Shown: positions 32,263 through 40,445 of the stretch, one piece after another
Position numbering within the stretch: position 1 is the first letter of the stretch
How the letters are laid out: the number at the start of each line of letters is the position of its first letter
Assembly (NCBI GenBank): GCA_036742455.1
Contig: DAINQU010000003.1
Location: 124,001-188,000, forward strand
Length of the DNA: 64,000 nt
Direction of reading: 5' to 3'
Origin: CAIKZZ01 sp036742455
Lineage (GTDB): Bacteria; Pseudomonadota; Gammaproteobacteria; Steroidobacterales; Steroidobacteraceae
Made by a program: the position numbers and the translations under genes
Notes under the pieces: model-generated
The model's database searches: none
What the model saw: only the letters and a program-made list of their open reading frames with translations
Told to the model about the DNA's origin: nothing

Positions 32263-33451
32263 ACACTTCCCCGGCACCGTCTGCCGCTCCACACACGTAG
32301 ATCTCCGGGGCATAGCCCATCGATAGAGTGTATTCCTGCGTAACGTGCGCACAGAAACTGTCCACTGCGGCCGCGGCCACTAGGTTCACGGTACAGCCCC
32401 CGAAACCACCGCCGGTCATCCGGCAACCGAGCGTTCCGGTGTGCTGTTGCGCGATGTCGACCAAGCGATCGAGCTCCGCACAACTCACCGCGTAATCGTC
32501 GCGCAGGCTTTCATGAGACGCCCGCAGGATCGCCGCCACCGCTGGCCACTGGCCGTCGTTGAGTGCGCGCGCCAAGGCCTCTACCCGCGCATTTTCCGTC
32601 ACCACGTGGCGCGCTCGCCGCCACACGACCGGATCCATACGGCCCACACATTGGTCGAGCAAATCTTCGGAAACGTCCCGCAAGGCCTGAACGCGCGCAT
32701 CCGTGTCGGCAATCGCGTGCACGGCTGCCTCACATTCCCGACGCCGGTTGTTGTACTCACCGCCGGCTAATTGGTGCCGCACCATCGAATTGCAAACGAC
32801 GATACGAAATGGCGCATTAACCGCCTGCAGCGGTACCGCCCGATGCGTCAGCGAGCGACAGTCGAGATGGATCGCTTGACCGGCCGCGCCGTGGACGGAT
32901 GCGTACTGGTCCATAATGCCGCATCGAGCCCCGACAAACTCATTCTCCGCTCGCTGGCAGACACGCGCGATTTCCAGACCGGACGGCACCTCAGCGCCGC
33001 CGAGACTCGAGAGCGCTAGGGCGACTGACACCTCCAAGGCGGCCGAGGAACTCAGACCCGAACCCATCGGAACGGTACTGTGGATCACGAGGTTGGCACC
33101 GCTCACGCCGCGGTCGATCGACTTCAACACGTGAGCTACGCCTTCGACATAGGCCGTCCAGTGCCCGCTGCCGGGCGGCCGACTGGGCCCATCTTCCAGA
33201 CGAAACCGGTGGATCTCGTCGAAGTCCAGAGACTCCACGACGATGAGCCCGTCTGAACGCGGCGCAGCCAAGACCCACGTATCAAAGTCGATGGCGAGCG
33301 GCATCACGAAGCCGTCGTTGTAATCCGTGTGCTCACCGATGAGGTTGACTCGCCCGGGTGCCCGAAAGAGCCGCGCGACCGCAACGGCCGAAGGGTTTCG
33401 TGACCGCAACCGATCTCTGAGTCGGGCAGCCCGCGCCTCGCGTGTGATCAT
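32252..33451 (-). CDS. galK: Galactokinase
   Basis: GHMP kinase forming galactose 1-phosphate from galactose and ATP. 399 residues. Signature APGRVNLIGEHTDYNDGF near the N terminus, the ATP loop PMGSGLSSSAALEVS, and GGGFGGCTVNL near the C terminus. It lies 3 nt after the small membrane protein gene and overlaps galT, so it belongs to the galactose operon. galE and galM are not seen in the window. Confidence 0.96.
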   Translation of the reverse strand: MITREARAARLRDRLRSRNPSAVAVARLFRAPGRVNLIGEHTDYNDGFVMPLAIDFDTWVLAAPRSDGLIVVESLDFDEIHRFRLEDGPSRPPGSGHWTAYVEGVAHVLKSIDRGVSGANLVIHSTVPMGSGLSSSAALEVSVALALSSLGGAEVPSGLEIARVCQRAENEFVGARCGIMDQYASVHGAAGQAIHLDCRSLTHRAVPLQAVNAPFRIVVCNSMVRHQLAGGEYNNRRRECEAAVHAIADTDARVQALRDVSEDLLDQCVGRMDPVVWRRARHVVTENARVEALARALNDGQWPAVAAILRASHESLRDDYAVSCAELDRLVDIAQQHTGTLGCRMTGGGFGGCTVNLVAAAAVDSFCAHVTQEYTLSMGYAPEIYVCGAADGAGEVYGV

Positions 33452-33454
33452 GCG

Positions 33455-33646
33455 TTACTCCTGCCGCGCCCCGCGACGAGCCAACCAAAGCATGGCGAGG
33501 CCGAAGGCGCCGAGAACGCAGCCCCAGAGCAGGTTTACGTTGAGGCCACCGATCGGCGTCGCATCGCTTAATGCACCGTACCCGCCGATCAGTACGCCGA
33601 ACAGCACAAACAAAATGCCCATCGGCCAACGAATGTCGAGGTTCAT
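33455..33646 (-). CDS. Small two-helix membrane protein in the gal operon
   Basis: 63 residues: two hydrophobic segments (about 8-26 and 38-55) with a polar turn and a basic C terminus (ARRGARQE). It starts at ATG 33646 with AAGGA upstream, 9 nt after the symporter gene, and ends 3 nt before galK, so it is a real operon member. I do not recognise the family. Small accessory membrane proteins accompany some solute:sodium symporters, so a partner role for SglT is plausible but unproven. Confidence 0.7.
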   Translation of the reverse strand: MNLDIRWPMGILFVLFGVLIGGYGALSDATPIGGLNVNLLWGCVLGAFGLAMLWLARRGARQE

Positions 33647-33655
33647 GAGGCGTCC

Positions 33656-35359
33656 TTACCAGAAGATCAGATTGAGCACGACCGCGGCACCGAGCGCCAT
33701 CAGACCGAGCGTTGTCGTTCGCGTCCAACGCGAGCCGGACTCCTCGGCAGCGTGCGGCGTTTCGGAATACACCAATCCGCGCAGCGTCCCGCGCTCCGGC
33801 GCTGCGAACAACAAGCTCACGAGTACGGTCACGGCAAAGCAGCCCGAAAAGGCGAATATAGCCGTCCAAAAATTCTGCGCCATTTCGCTCGGGTAGATAT
33901 GCATCGTTTCGAGCCATCCCCCTTTGACGCCAGCAACGGCATGCGCGGGTAAAGTCAAGCCGTGGTGCACGGCGGCGACCACAGTGCCTGCCAGCAATCC
34001 GGTAAACGCGCCGTGTCCGTTTGCTCGACGCCAAAACATACCCAGCAAGAACGTGGCAAACAGCGGCGCATTGATAAATGCAAAGACCAACTGCAAGACG
34101 TCCATGATGTTGTTGAACGCCGCAGCCAAATACGCTGCCACCAATGAGAGCAGCACACCGACCACCGTGGCCGCACGTCCCATCCAGAGCAACGCGCTGT
34201 CGGAGGCATTGGGACGAATGTAGGGACGATAGATATCGTTCGTCCAGACGGTGTTAAACGCGGTGACATTGCCGGCCATGCCGGACATGAAGCTGGCGAT
34301 CAGCGCCGTCAGCCCAAGTCCCAACAAGCCGTTCGGAAAATACCGGCCCAGCATCACCGGAATCACCAAGTCGTAATTCAAGGAGCCGTCGGCTTTTGCA
34401 GGAAGGGCAAAATTCCCATGACCGGAGTGGACGAGCGCGATGGCGATCATGCCCGGGACAATCACCAAGAACGGGAAGAGCATTTTCGGCACGGTCGCGA
34501 CGAGCGGCGTACGTCGCGCCGCTTGCATGGACTCCGCTGCCATCGCGCGCTGAATGATTAGAAAGTCTGTGCACCAGTAGCCAAACGACAGCACGAAACC
34601 GAGGCCCATCACGAGCCCAAACCATTCCACCCCCATGGGGTTCGCCGTCGTTGAACCGAGGTACTGCCAGGAATCACTCCACGCGCCAGACGCGTAGCCT
34701 TGGTCGGTCGCGACACGAGCAAGACCCGAGCGCAGACCGGACCAGCCGCCGATATCGCGCAGACCGAGCAGCACCAAGGGCAGGAATCCGAACACGATCA
34801 GAAAGAACTGCAACACTTCGTTATAGATCGCCGAGGTGAGCCCGCCCAGGAGAATGTAAGCGAGCACGATCCCGGCACAGATCCACATACTGACGTTGAA
34901 ATCCCATCCCAACAGGAGATTCAACAAGAGGCCCATCGCGTACATCGAAATGCCTGAGGACATCACGGTCATTACGGCGAAGGAGATCGCGTTGAAGCCG
35001 CGCGTCTTCTCGTCGAAGCGCATACGCAGATATTCGGGTACCGAGCGTGCTTTGGAACCGTAGTAAAACGGCATCATGAAGATGGCGAGAAACACCATCG
35101 CAGGAATCGCGCCGACCCAGTAGAAGTGGCTCGTCGCCATACCGTACTTGGCACCCGACGCCGCCATGCCGATCACTTCTTGCGCACCGAGGTTCGCCGA
35201 CATAAAGGCCAACCCCGCCACCCACGCCGGCATGGACCGGCCGGAGAGGAAGAAATCCTCGCTGGTTCGAACGTGGCGCTTCAGCCACCAACCGATGCCG
35301 AGCACAAACGCGAAATAAAGAGCGAGCAATGCCCAGTCAATGAGCGCGAGCTTAATCAT
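33656..35359 (-). CDS. Sodium/sugar symporter, SglT-like (SSS family)
   Basis: 567 residues with about 14-15 transmembrane helices. The N-terminal SEDFFLSGRSMPAWVAGL and the LGAQEVIGMAASGA segment resemble Vibrio vSGLT. GLTSAIYNEVLQFFLI is a further SSS family element. Imports galactose or glucose with Na+ across the inner membrane. First gene of the galactose operon, with a strong ribosome site (AGGGGGT) and a predicted LacI-type operator 45-58 nt upstream. Substrate inferred from galK/galT linkage. Confidence 0.9.
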   Translation of the reverse strand: MIKLALIDWALLALYFAFVLGIGWWLKRHVRTSEDFFLSGRSMPAWVAGLAFMSANLGAQEVIGMAASGAKYGMATSHFYWVGAIPAMVFLAIFMMPFYYGSKARSVPEYLRMRFDEKTRGFNAISFAVMTVMSSGISMYAMGLLLNLLLGWDFNVSMWICAGIVLAYILLGGLTSAIYNEVLQFFLIVFGFLPLVLLGLRDIGGWSGLRSGLARVATDQGYASGAWSDSWQYLGSTTANPMGVEWFGLVMGLGFVLSFGYWCTDFLIIQRAMAAESMQAARRTPLVATVPKMLFPFLVIVPGMIAIALVHSGHGNFALPAKADGSLNYDLVIPVMLGRYFPNGLLGLGLTALIASFMSGMAGNVTAFNTVWTNDIYRPYIRPNASDSALLWMGRAATVVGVLLSLVAAYLAAAFNNIMDVLQLVFAFINAPLFATFLLGMFWRRANGHGAFTGLLAGTVVAAVHHGLTLPAHAVAGVKGGWLETMHIYPSEMAQNFWTAIFAFSGCFAVTVLVSLLFAAPERGTLRGLVYSETPHAAEESGSRWTRTTTLGLMALGAAVVLNLIFW

Positions 35360-35403
35360 GCAATACCCCCTACCGGCGCCTGCGCGGCTGCCGATGCCGA
35401 GTA

Positions 35404-35417
35404 TGCAATCGTTTTCA
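35404..35417. promoter_or_regulatory. Candidate LacI-family operator upstream of sglT
   Basis: TGCAATCGTTTTCA differs in one base from TGCAATCGTTTGCA found at 44560-44573 and, inverted, at 43063-43076. It has the central CG and half-site symmetry of LacI/GalR-family operators. It lies 45 nt before the sglT start on the minus strand, suitable for repression of the sglT-galK-galT operon. Confidence 0.6.
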
Positions 35418-35441
35418 GTCTCTTTCTAGACGCACTCCGAC

Positions 35442-36467
35442 TCAAACGTGCCGAGTAATCAGATGCGCCAATCGCTTCAACTGGGGGGTTACGACCGGAA
35501 CGGTCAGCATCGTGCTACCGACGGCCATTAGGAGCAACGCCGTGAACGTCGGGCTGGTGATCACGTGCTTGTCGAGGAGGATATTGGCAAAGATGATCAT
35601 GATCAGGGCCTTCGTCTGCAGTAACCAGCCGATCAAACTGGACTCACCCCGTTGCCACCCCAGTACTCGGCCNNNNNNNNNNNNNNNNNNNNNNNNNNNN
35701 NNNNNNNNNNNNNNNNNNNNNNNNNNNNNNNNNNNNNNNNNNNNNNNNNNNNNNNNNNNNNNNNNNNNNNNNGCCCCGTACCAGCGGTCCTGTTCGGGGA
35801 TGCGGCGCATCACACGGCGAACGATGAATGCCGCACCGGCGAACACCGCAATGAACAGCACTTGCCGACTGACCCGACTCCAATCCATCAGGATTAACGC
35901 CAACACACCCCAAATGGCGATGTCATCGAGGCTGGCATAGCGCAAAATCCGTTGCCCGATGGGCTCGCGCAAGATGCCGAGCTTTTCCATGAGCAAGACG
36001 AGGATCGGCAGTGCGGTCACGGCACAGGACATCCCAACGCCGAGCACGAATTGCCAGGTCTCGGCCCCATCCCCCATCCAGCCCGGTTGCAGCGCGGCGA
36101 GCGCCGCGACGGCCGCTCCTAAAGCCAATGGCGTTCCGAGCGCGAGACCCGCGGTGATGCCTGTCTCGCGACGATTGGCCCAGACTTGCGAGACATCCAA
36201 CTCAAGCCCGGCAATCATGACAAACAGCATGACGGCCCACCAAGCGACGCCATTGAGGGTTTGCACAACGGTGGGGTTAAAGACGAACGCGTAATAGCTG
36301 GGAAATACCGCGCCCAACACGCCGGGCCCGAGCAAAATACCGGCGATGATCTGCACAACGACAAGCGGCGCGTAGTACTCCGTCCGACCAAGCCGCCACA
36401 GCAGATAAGGCAGACTAAAGATGATCGCCATCGCGATCAGGAAGATTTCAGCGGTTTGCATGTGCAT
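35442..36467 (-). CDS. CPA2-family cation:proton antiporter (interrupted by assembly gap)
   Basis: The visible parts are a 231-residue N-terminal half and a 75-residue C-terminal part, separated by a 100-N gap. Features are IIAGILLGPGVLGAVFP, the LFVMIAGLELDV motif and the ALPILVLLMEKLGIL segment, typical of Kef/Nha-type CPA2 transporters. With the gap counted as 100 nt it has 341 residues, short for the family (about 400 or more), so the gap probably hides more sequence. The frame agreement across the N-run may be fortuitous. It ends 82 nt before the sglT start. Link to galactoside use unclear. Confidence 0.78.
   Translation of the reverse strand: MHMQTAEIFLIAMAIIFSLPYLLWRLGRTEYYAPLVVVQIIAGILLGPGVLGAVFPSYYAFVFNPTVVQTLNGVAWWAVMLFVMIAGLELDVSQVWANRRETGITAGLALGTPLALGAAVAALAALQPGWMGDGAETWQFVLGVGMSCAVTALPILVLLMEKLGILREPIGQRILRYASLDDIAIWGVLALILMDWSRVSRQVLFIAVFAGAAFIVRRVMRRIPEQDRWYGXXXXXXXXXXXXXXXXXXXXXXXXXXXXXXXXXXGRVLGWQRGESSLIGWLLQTKALIMIIFANILLDKHVITSPTFTALLLMAVGSTMLTVPVVTPQLKRLAHLITRHV
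35673..35772. other. Assembly gap (100 N)
   Basis: Exactly 100 N, the conventional placeholder for a gap of unknown size, inside the antiporter coding region. Confidence 0.98.
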
Positions 36468-36505
36468 GGCTGAACTGTAGCAGTCTTATGCTGCTTTGAA
36501 AGGTT

Positions 36506-36533
36506 GGGCTCGGCCATGTCATCGGCCGAGCCC
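36506..36533 (-). terminator. Hairpin downstream of the alpha-galactosidase gene
   Basis: Perfect 10-bp stem GGGCTCGGCC (36506-36515) / GGCCGAGCCC (36524-36533), 8-nt loop, starting 15 nt after the minus-strand GH27 stop. Read on the minus strand it is followed by AACCTTTC, a weak U-tract, so it is a plausible terminator for the receptor-halogenase-GH27 transcript. Confidence 0.55.
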
Positions 36534-36547
36534 TCACCGGCATCCGC

Positions 36548-38794
36548 TCAGTGACGTTTGGCCCCTACCGTTAATAACAGGACGCCATGCTCCGGCAGCG
36601 CCGCCTCAAAATCGGCAGGCATCGGTCCGAGGTTCCGCTGCCGCCAGACATTGCGCAGCGGCACACCGTCCGTCAGAGCAGGTACCAGACCGTGCAGCGG
36701 CAGTCGACGGAAAGCGCCGCCCAGATTGAAGATGCCCACGGCGCGACGACCATCGGCGAGGTCCCGAACCCAAATCTCCCAGTCATCCTGGTGATAAACC
36801 CGCTGTGCTGCGTGCCCGAGCGGATCCTGGTCGATCGCGATGACTTCATCATTCGTCAGCAAATTCAGCGTAAACGGGTCCAGGTGGGTCATTTCATTGC
36901 CGAGCAACAACGGTGCGGCCAACAAGGTCCACAAGCTGATGTGGGTGTACTGTTCGTCCGGGGTTATCCGAGTCGGATGCATCTCACCACCCCAACCCAC
37001 CTCTCCGACAACCAGCATGTCCGGATCATTCCAATGGCCCGGCGTCGCGTACGGCGAAGAGAGGTATTGCGAGTCGATCACCTCGCGCACCGAGCGCCAA
37101 GAATCTTCCATATCGCCGGTCGTGCGCCAGAGATTGCCGCCGACGTCTCCGCCCCATTTCCAGACCTCTTTGCTGCCGTACTGGCACATACTGAAGACGA
37201 TGTCGCGGGACTGAGCCTGCAACGCCTCGTGCATCAGGCGATAGGGTTTCTGATGATCAGCAACCGTCGGCTCTTTGGGCATGGTGAGTTCATACGAGCA
37301 CAAATCGTACTTCAGATAATCAACTCCCCATGCCGCCCATACATCGGCATCTTGCCGCTCGTGGCCCTTCGAGCCGATGTACTTCCCGCATGTCTCGGGT
37401 CCCGGCGACGAGTAAATGCCGAAGCGCAATCCCTGCGCGTGCAGGTGGTCGGCGATGGACTTCATGTCGGGGAATTTCACGTTCGTATGAATATCACCGC
37501 GCTCGTCGCGTGAGGCTGACTCCCAGCCATCGTCGATATTGACGTACGTCCAGCCGTGCGCCGCCAAACCACTCGACACCATGGCATCCGCCACCGCGCG
37601 GACCTTCGCGGCATCGACCGTCAATCCATAGGCATTCCAGCTGTTCCATCCCATCGGTGGCGTCAGCGCTAATTGGTCGCCAATTTTGATGGTGAGCACG
37701 CGGTGGGCCACACCGAGCGCGTTGTGCGCGATCAGTTTGACTCGGTACGTTCCGTGACGCACAACGGCACCCGAAATGACCCCTTCTTTCGCATCGAAAC
37801 GCAGCCCCTTCGGCAACGCCGTCGCAGTCACGTTGAGCGGCGCCTTCCCGGTTGCCGCAACACGATAATAGAGCGGTGATCCAGCGCGCGCGCCGAGCAC
37901 TGTGGCGCCATTGATATGGGGTTTGGGCGACTCCGGCGGCGTCAACAGATAGGGAACGTGATAAGTCTCCCGGTGCACTGTACCCGTGGTGCCCTCGGTG
38001 AACTGAAACCGCACTTCAATCCCCGGCCGCGCCGGCGCGGATACGGTGATATTCGATGCACCATCCGCCACTACCGTGAAAGCTTGGCTACCACGCGACA
38101 GTTCACGATCCGCCGCGGCGTCGTAGACGGTGTAATCAAGACGCCCCACGAGCTCGACGGGAAACTCGTTCACCCAGTGCGTTTGGGCGGTCAAGGTTCC
38201 GTCACCGTACGCGACATACGTCTTCCCCAGATCCAGCGATAATCCGTCCACAATCTCGGCGAGACTCAGCGCCGGCATATCGCGGTAAAAGCCGCCGCCG
38301 CCCGAGCCGTCATAGACGCGAACCGCAATGACGTTGTCCTCATCCCAATGGACGAGACCCGACGCGATGTCGACGTAATAGGTGCGGATCCCGTTCCAAC
38401 GGGTGCTGTAACCGCGTGGGTCTTCCGGCATTTGGCCCATCGAGCCGATCTTTTCACCGTTCAAGAACGTCTCATCGACGTCGTCAACGCTGGAGAGATA
38501 GACGCGCAGACGGTGATCCCACCGGACCGTGGTACGGAGACTGGACGGGATTTTCACGTGGAAGCGATACCACGAGTACCCGTCATAGCCGTCGAAGCCC
38601 TGCTTCTCGTAGTTTTTCAGGGTCGATAGCGTGACCCAGGCGCTGTCGTCGAACTCGGGGCGTGCGCGCGCGGGATCATCACCGATCGCAAATTTGGCGG
38701 TTGGCATTTCGATCACCGCCGCCACTTGCGCGCTGGCGATGCTCATCGAACCCATCGCGGCGATCACCGCGCCACCTATCCATCGGTACATCAC
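36548..38794 (-). CDS. Exported GH27 alpha-galactosidase with N-terminal accessory domains
   Basis: 748 residues. Signal peptide (residues 1-22, ...SIASAQ) then a galactose-binding/GH2-like jelly-roll domain (about 25-190, with WYRFHVKIPSSL and FLNGEKIG), a beta-sandwich region and a putative Ig-like domain (about 285-375), then the GH27 barrel (about 380-680) and a C-terminal beta domain. The barrel opens with TPPMGWNSWNAYG; the nucleophile is in DYLKYDLC and the acid/base in GHWNDPDML. Releases terminal alpha-galactose, probably in the periplasm. Same direction as the halogenase-like gene and receptor, 32 nt after the former. Confidence 0.93.
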   Translation of the reverse strand: MMYRWIGGAVIAAMGSMSIASAQVAAVIEMPTAKFAIGDDPARARPEFDDSAWVTLSTLKNYEKQGFDGYDGYSWYRFHVKIPSSLRTTVRWDHRLRVYLSSVDDVDETFLNGEKIGSMGQMPEDPRGYSTRWNGIRTYYVDIASGLVHWDEDNVIAVRVYDGSGGGGFYRDMPALSLAEIVDGLSLDLGKTYVAYGDGTLTAQTHWVNEFPVELVGRLDYTVYDAAADRELSRGSQAFTVVADGASNITVSAPARPGIEVRFQFTEGTTGTVHRETYHVPYLLTPPESPKPHINGATVLGARAGSPLYYRVAATGKAPLNVTATALPKGLRFDAKEGVISGAVVRHGTYRVKLIAHNALGVAHRVLTIKIGDQLALTPPMGWNSWNAYGLTVDAAKVRAVADAMVSSGLAAHGWTYVNIDDGWESASRDERGDIHTNVKFPDMKSIADHLHAQGLRFGIYSSPGPETCGKYIGSKGHERQDADVWAAWGVDYLKYDLCSYELTMPKEPTVADHQKPYRLMHEALQAQSRDIVFSMCQYGSKEVWKWGGDVGGNLWRTTGDMEDSWRSVREVIDSQYLSSPYATPGHWNDPDMLVVGEVGWGGEMHPTRITPDEQYTHISLWTLLAAPLLLGNEMTHLDPFTLNLLTNDEVIAIDQDPLGHAAQRVYHQDDWEIWVRDLADGRRAVGIFNLGGAFRRLPLHGLVPALTDGVPLRNVWRQRNLGPMPADFEAALPEHGVLLLTVGAKRH

Positions 38795-38826
38795 GCCCCC
38801 TCGCGTATCGGACAGAGCAATATGCC

Positions 38827-40332
38827 CTACCCTGTCGCCTTACAGTGTTTATCAATATAGGCCTGGTGCGTCGGCATCGTTTGCGCGGCGCGCGACATCG
38901 CGAGTCGCAACTGCTCTAAGTAGGCCGTGCCGTCGAACTGTCGGTAACCCAGCATCGGGTCGGTGCGTTCCGGGCGATTGAATTGCCCAACGTGCACCGC
39001 AAGCCAACTGCTAGGACCGAAAATGTCGAGGTCGCTGGGCAAAATGCGCCCGTAGCGACGGAAGTGATCAATCTTGGATTGAAGCGGCTCAGGAACCGCC
39101 ATGTTCGCGCAATAGCGCCACATTTCGCTGTCGTCACGGCGCGTCAGGTGATAGTGCAGAATAATGAAGTCTCGAATACGCTCCACTTCAGACACGGCAA
39201 CGCGATTAAATTCGCGGATGACGAGTGGATCGAATGAACGATCCGGGAAGTAGGCCAACAGCTTCGATATTCCCGCCTGAATCAAGTGTATTGACGTGGA
39301 TTCCAAGGGCTCGAGAAATCCGCTCGAAAGCCCAATGGCGATGACGTTTTTATTCCAATGCAGGCGTCGACAACCGGTCTGAAACCGAATGATCCGAGGG
39401 TCGGCCAGCGGCTTGCCGTCGACGTGCTTTAACAATGTCGCGGCGGCTTCATCATCCGAGATGAACGAGGAGGCGTAAACGTGACCGTTCCCCGTCCGGT
39501 GTTGCAGCGGAATCCGCCATTGCCAGCCGGCCGCGTGCGCGGTCGATCGTGTGTACGGTGTGAGGTCAGTGTTCGTGGTCGGCAAGGCGACCGCGCGATC
39601 ACAGGGTAACCAGTGCGACCAACTTTCGAAGCCGGTCTTCAGCGTTTGCTCAATCAGCAGTCCGCGCAAGCCCGAGCAGTCGATGAACAATTCACCATCG
39701 ATGGTCTCGCCGGTGTCGAGCGTCAAACTGTCGATAAATCCGGATTCGGCATTTTGCGCGACCGACTGCACGGTCGCTTCCACGCGGCGAACGCCGCGTT
39801 TTTCCGCATACCCGCGCAGGAAACGGGCGTACAGCCCGGCGTCGAAGTGATACGCATAGAGGAACGTCGACAAAACGCTCCGTGGATCCTGATGCGGGCG
39901 TTCAAAGCGGCCCAGCTTCGCGGCAGCCCAAGCCATGCAGTACTCGTCCAGATCCGCCGCCTTGCCTTCCTGCTGGGCGCGAACCCAGTGGTGCTGCATT
40001 TGGACTAAATCGAACGGTCGGCCGTAACTGCCAAAGGGATGAAAATAACGATGCCCTTGGGCGCCCCAGTTAACGAACTGAATGCCCAGTTTGAATGTGC
40101 CTTTCGTTTGGCGCAAAAACTCATTTTCGTCGATGCCCAACATATCGTTGAACAGACGAATCGGCGGAATCGTCGCCTCACCGACACCCACGGTGCCAAT
40201 GTCGGCGGATTCGATCAGCGTGATGGAGCAATTGCGCTCGATAGAGCGACTGAGCGCAGCGGCAGTCATCCATCCGGCGGTACCGCCGCCGAGAATGACG
40301 ATGCGAGTGATCGGTTGACTCGATTCGACCAT
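38827..40332 (-). CDS. Flavin-dependent halogenase-like protein (tryptophan halogenase family)
   Basis: 501 residues. FAD motif GGGTAGWMTAAAL (about residues 15-27), VGVGEATIP, the catalytic-lysine region GTFKLGIQF (K81), the family hallmark WQWRIP, and FLEPLESTSIHLI containing the glutamate equivalent to the catalytic Glu of PrnA. All key residues are retained, so it is likely active. Known family members chlorinate or brominate indoles with FADH2 from a partner flavin reductase; none is encoded nearby. It sits between the TonB-dependent receptor and alpha-galactosidase. Homologues beside TonB receptors are known in Xanthomonas and Brevundimonas, but their native substrates are unclear. Confidence 0.9.
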   Translation of the reverse strand: MVESSQPITRIVILGGGTAGWMTAAALSRSIERNCSITLIESADIGTVGVGEATIPPIRLFNDMLGIDENEFLRQTKGTFKLGIQFVNWGAQGHRYFHPFGSYGRPFDLVQMQHHWVRAQQEGKAADLDEYCMAWAAAKLGRFERPHQDPRSVLSTFLYAYHFDAGLYARFLRGYAEKRGVRRVEATVQSVAQNAESGFIDSLTLDTGETIDGELFIDCSGLRGLLIEQTLKTGFESWSHWLPCDRAVALPTTNTDLTPYTRSTAHAAGWQWRIPLQHRTGNGHVYASSFISDDEAAATLLKHVDGKPLADPRIIRFQTGCRRLHWNKNVIAIGLSSGFLEPLESTSIHLIQAGISKLLAYFPDRSFDPLVIREFNRVAVSEVERIRDFIILHYHLTRRDDSEMWRYCANMAVPEPLQSKIDHFRRYGRILPSDLDIFGPSSWLAVHVGQFNRPERTDPMLGYRQFDGTAYLEQLRLAMSRAAQTMPTHQAYIDKHCKATG

Positions 40333-40404
40333 GTTCGGCCTCCACCCATGGATGGCCGCAAGCCTGTATAGGAATGCTGCCGGAGCGGCAGTTTAGCGCG
40401 CAGC

Positions 40405-40436
40405 GGCCGGTAGAGGGCGACAGCCCCCTACCGGCC
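40405..40436 (-). other. Hairpin between receptor and halogenase-like gene
   Basis: Arms GGCCGGTAGAGGG (40405-40417) and CCCCCTACCGGCC (40424-40436) pair over 13 positions with one mismatch, 6-nt loop. It lies 10 nt past the receptor stop. No T-run follows on the minus strand, so it may be an RNA-stabilising or partial-termination structure that lowers expression of the downstream genes relative to the receptor. Confidence 0.55.
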
Positions 40437-40445
40437 TTTCGCGAC

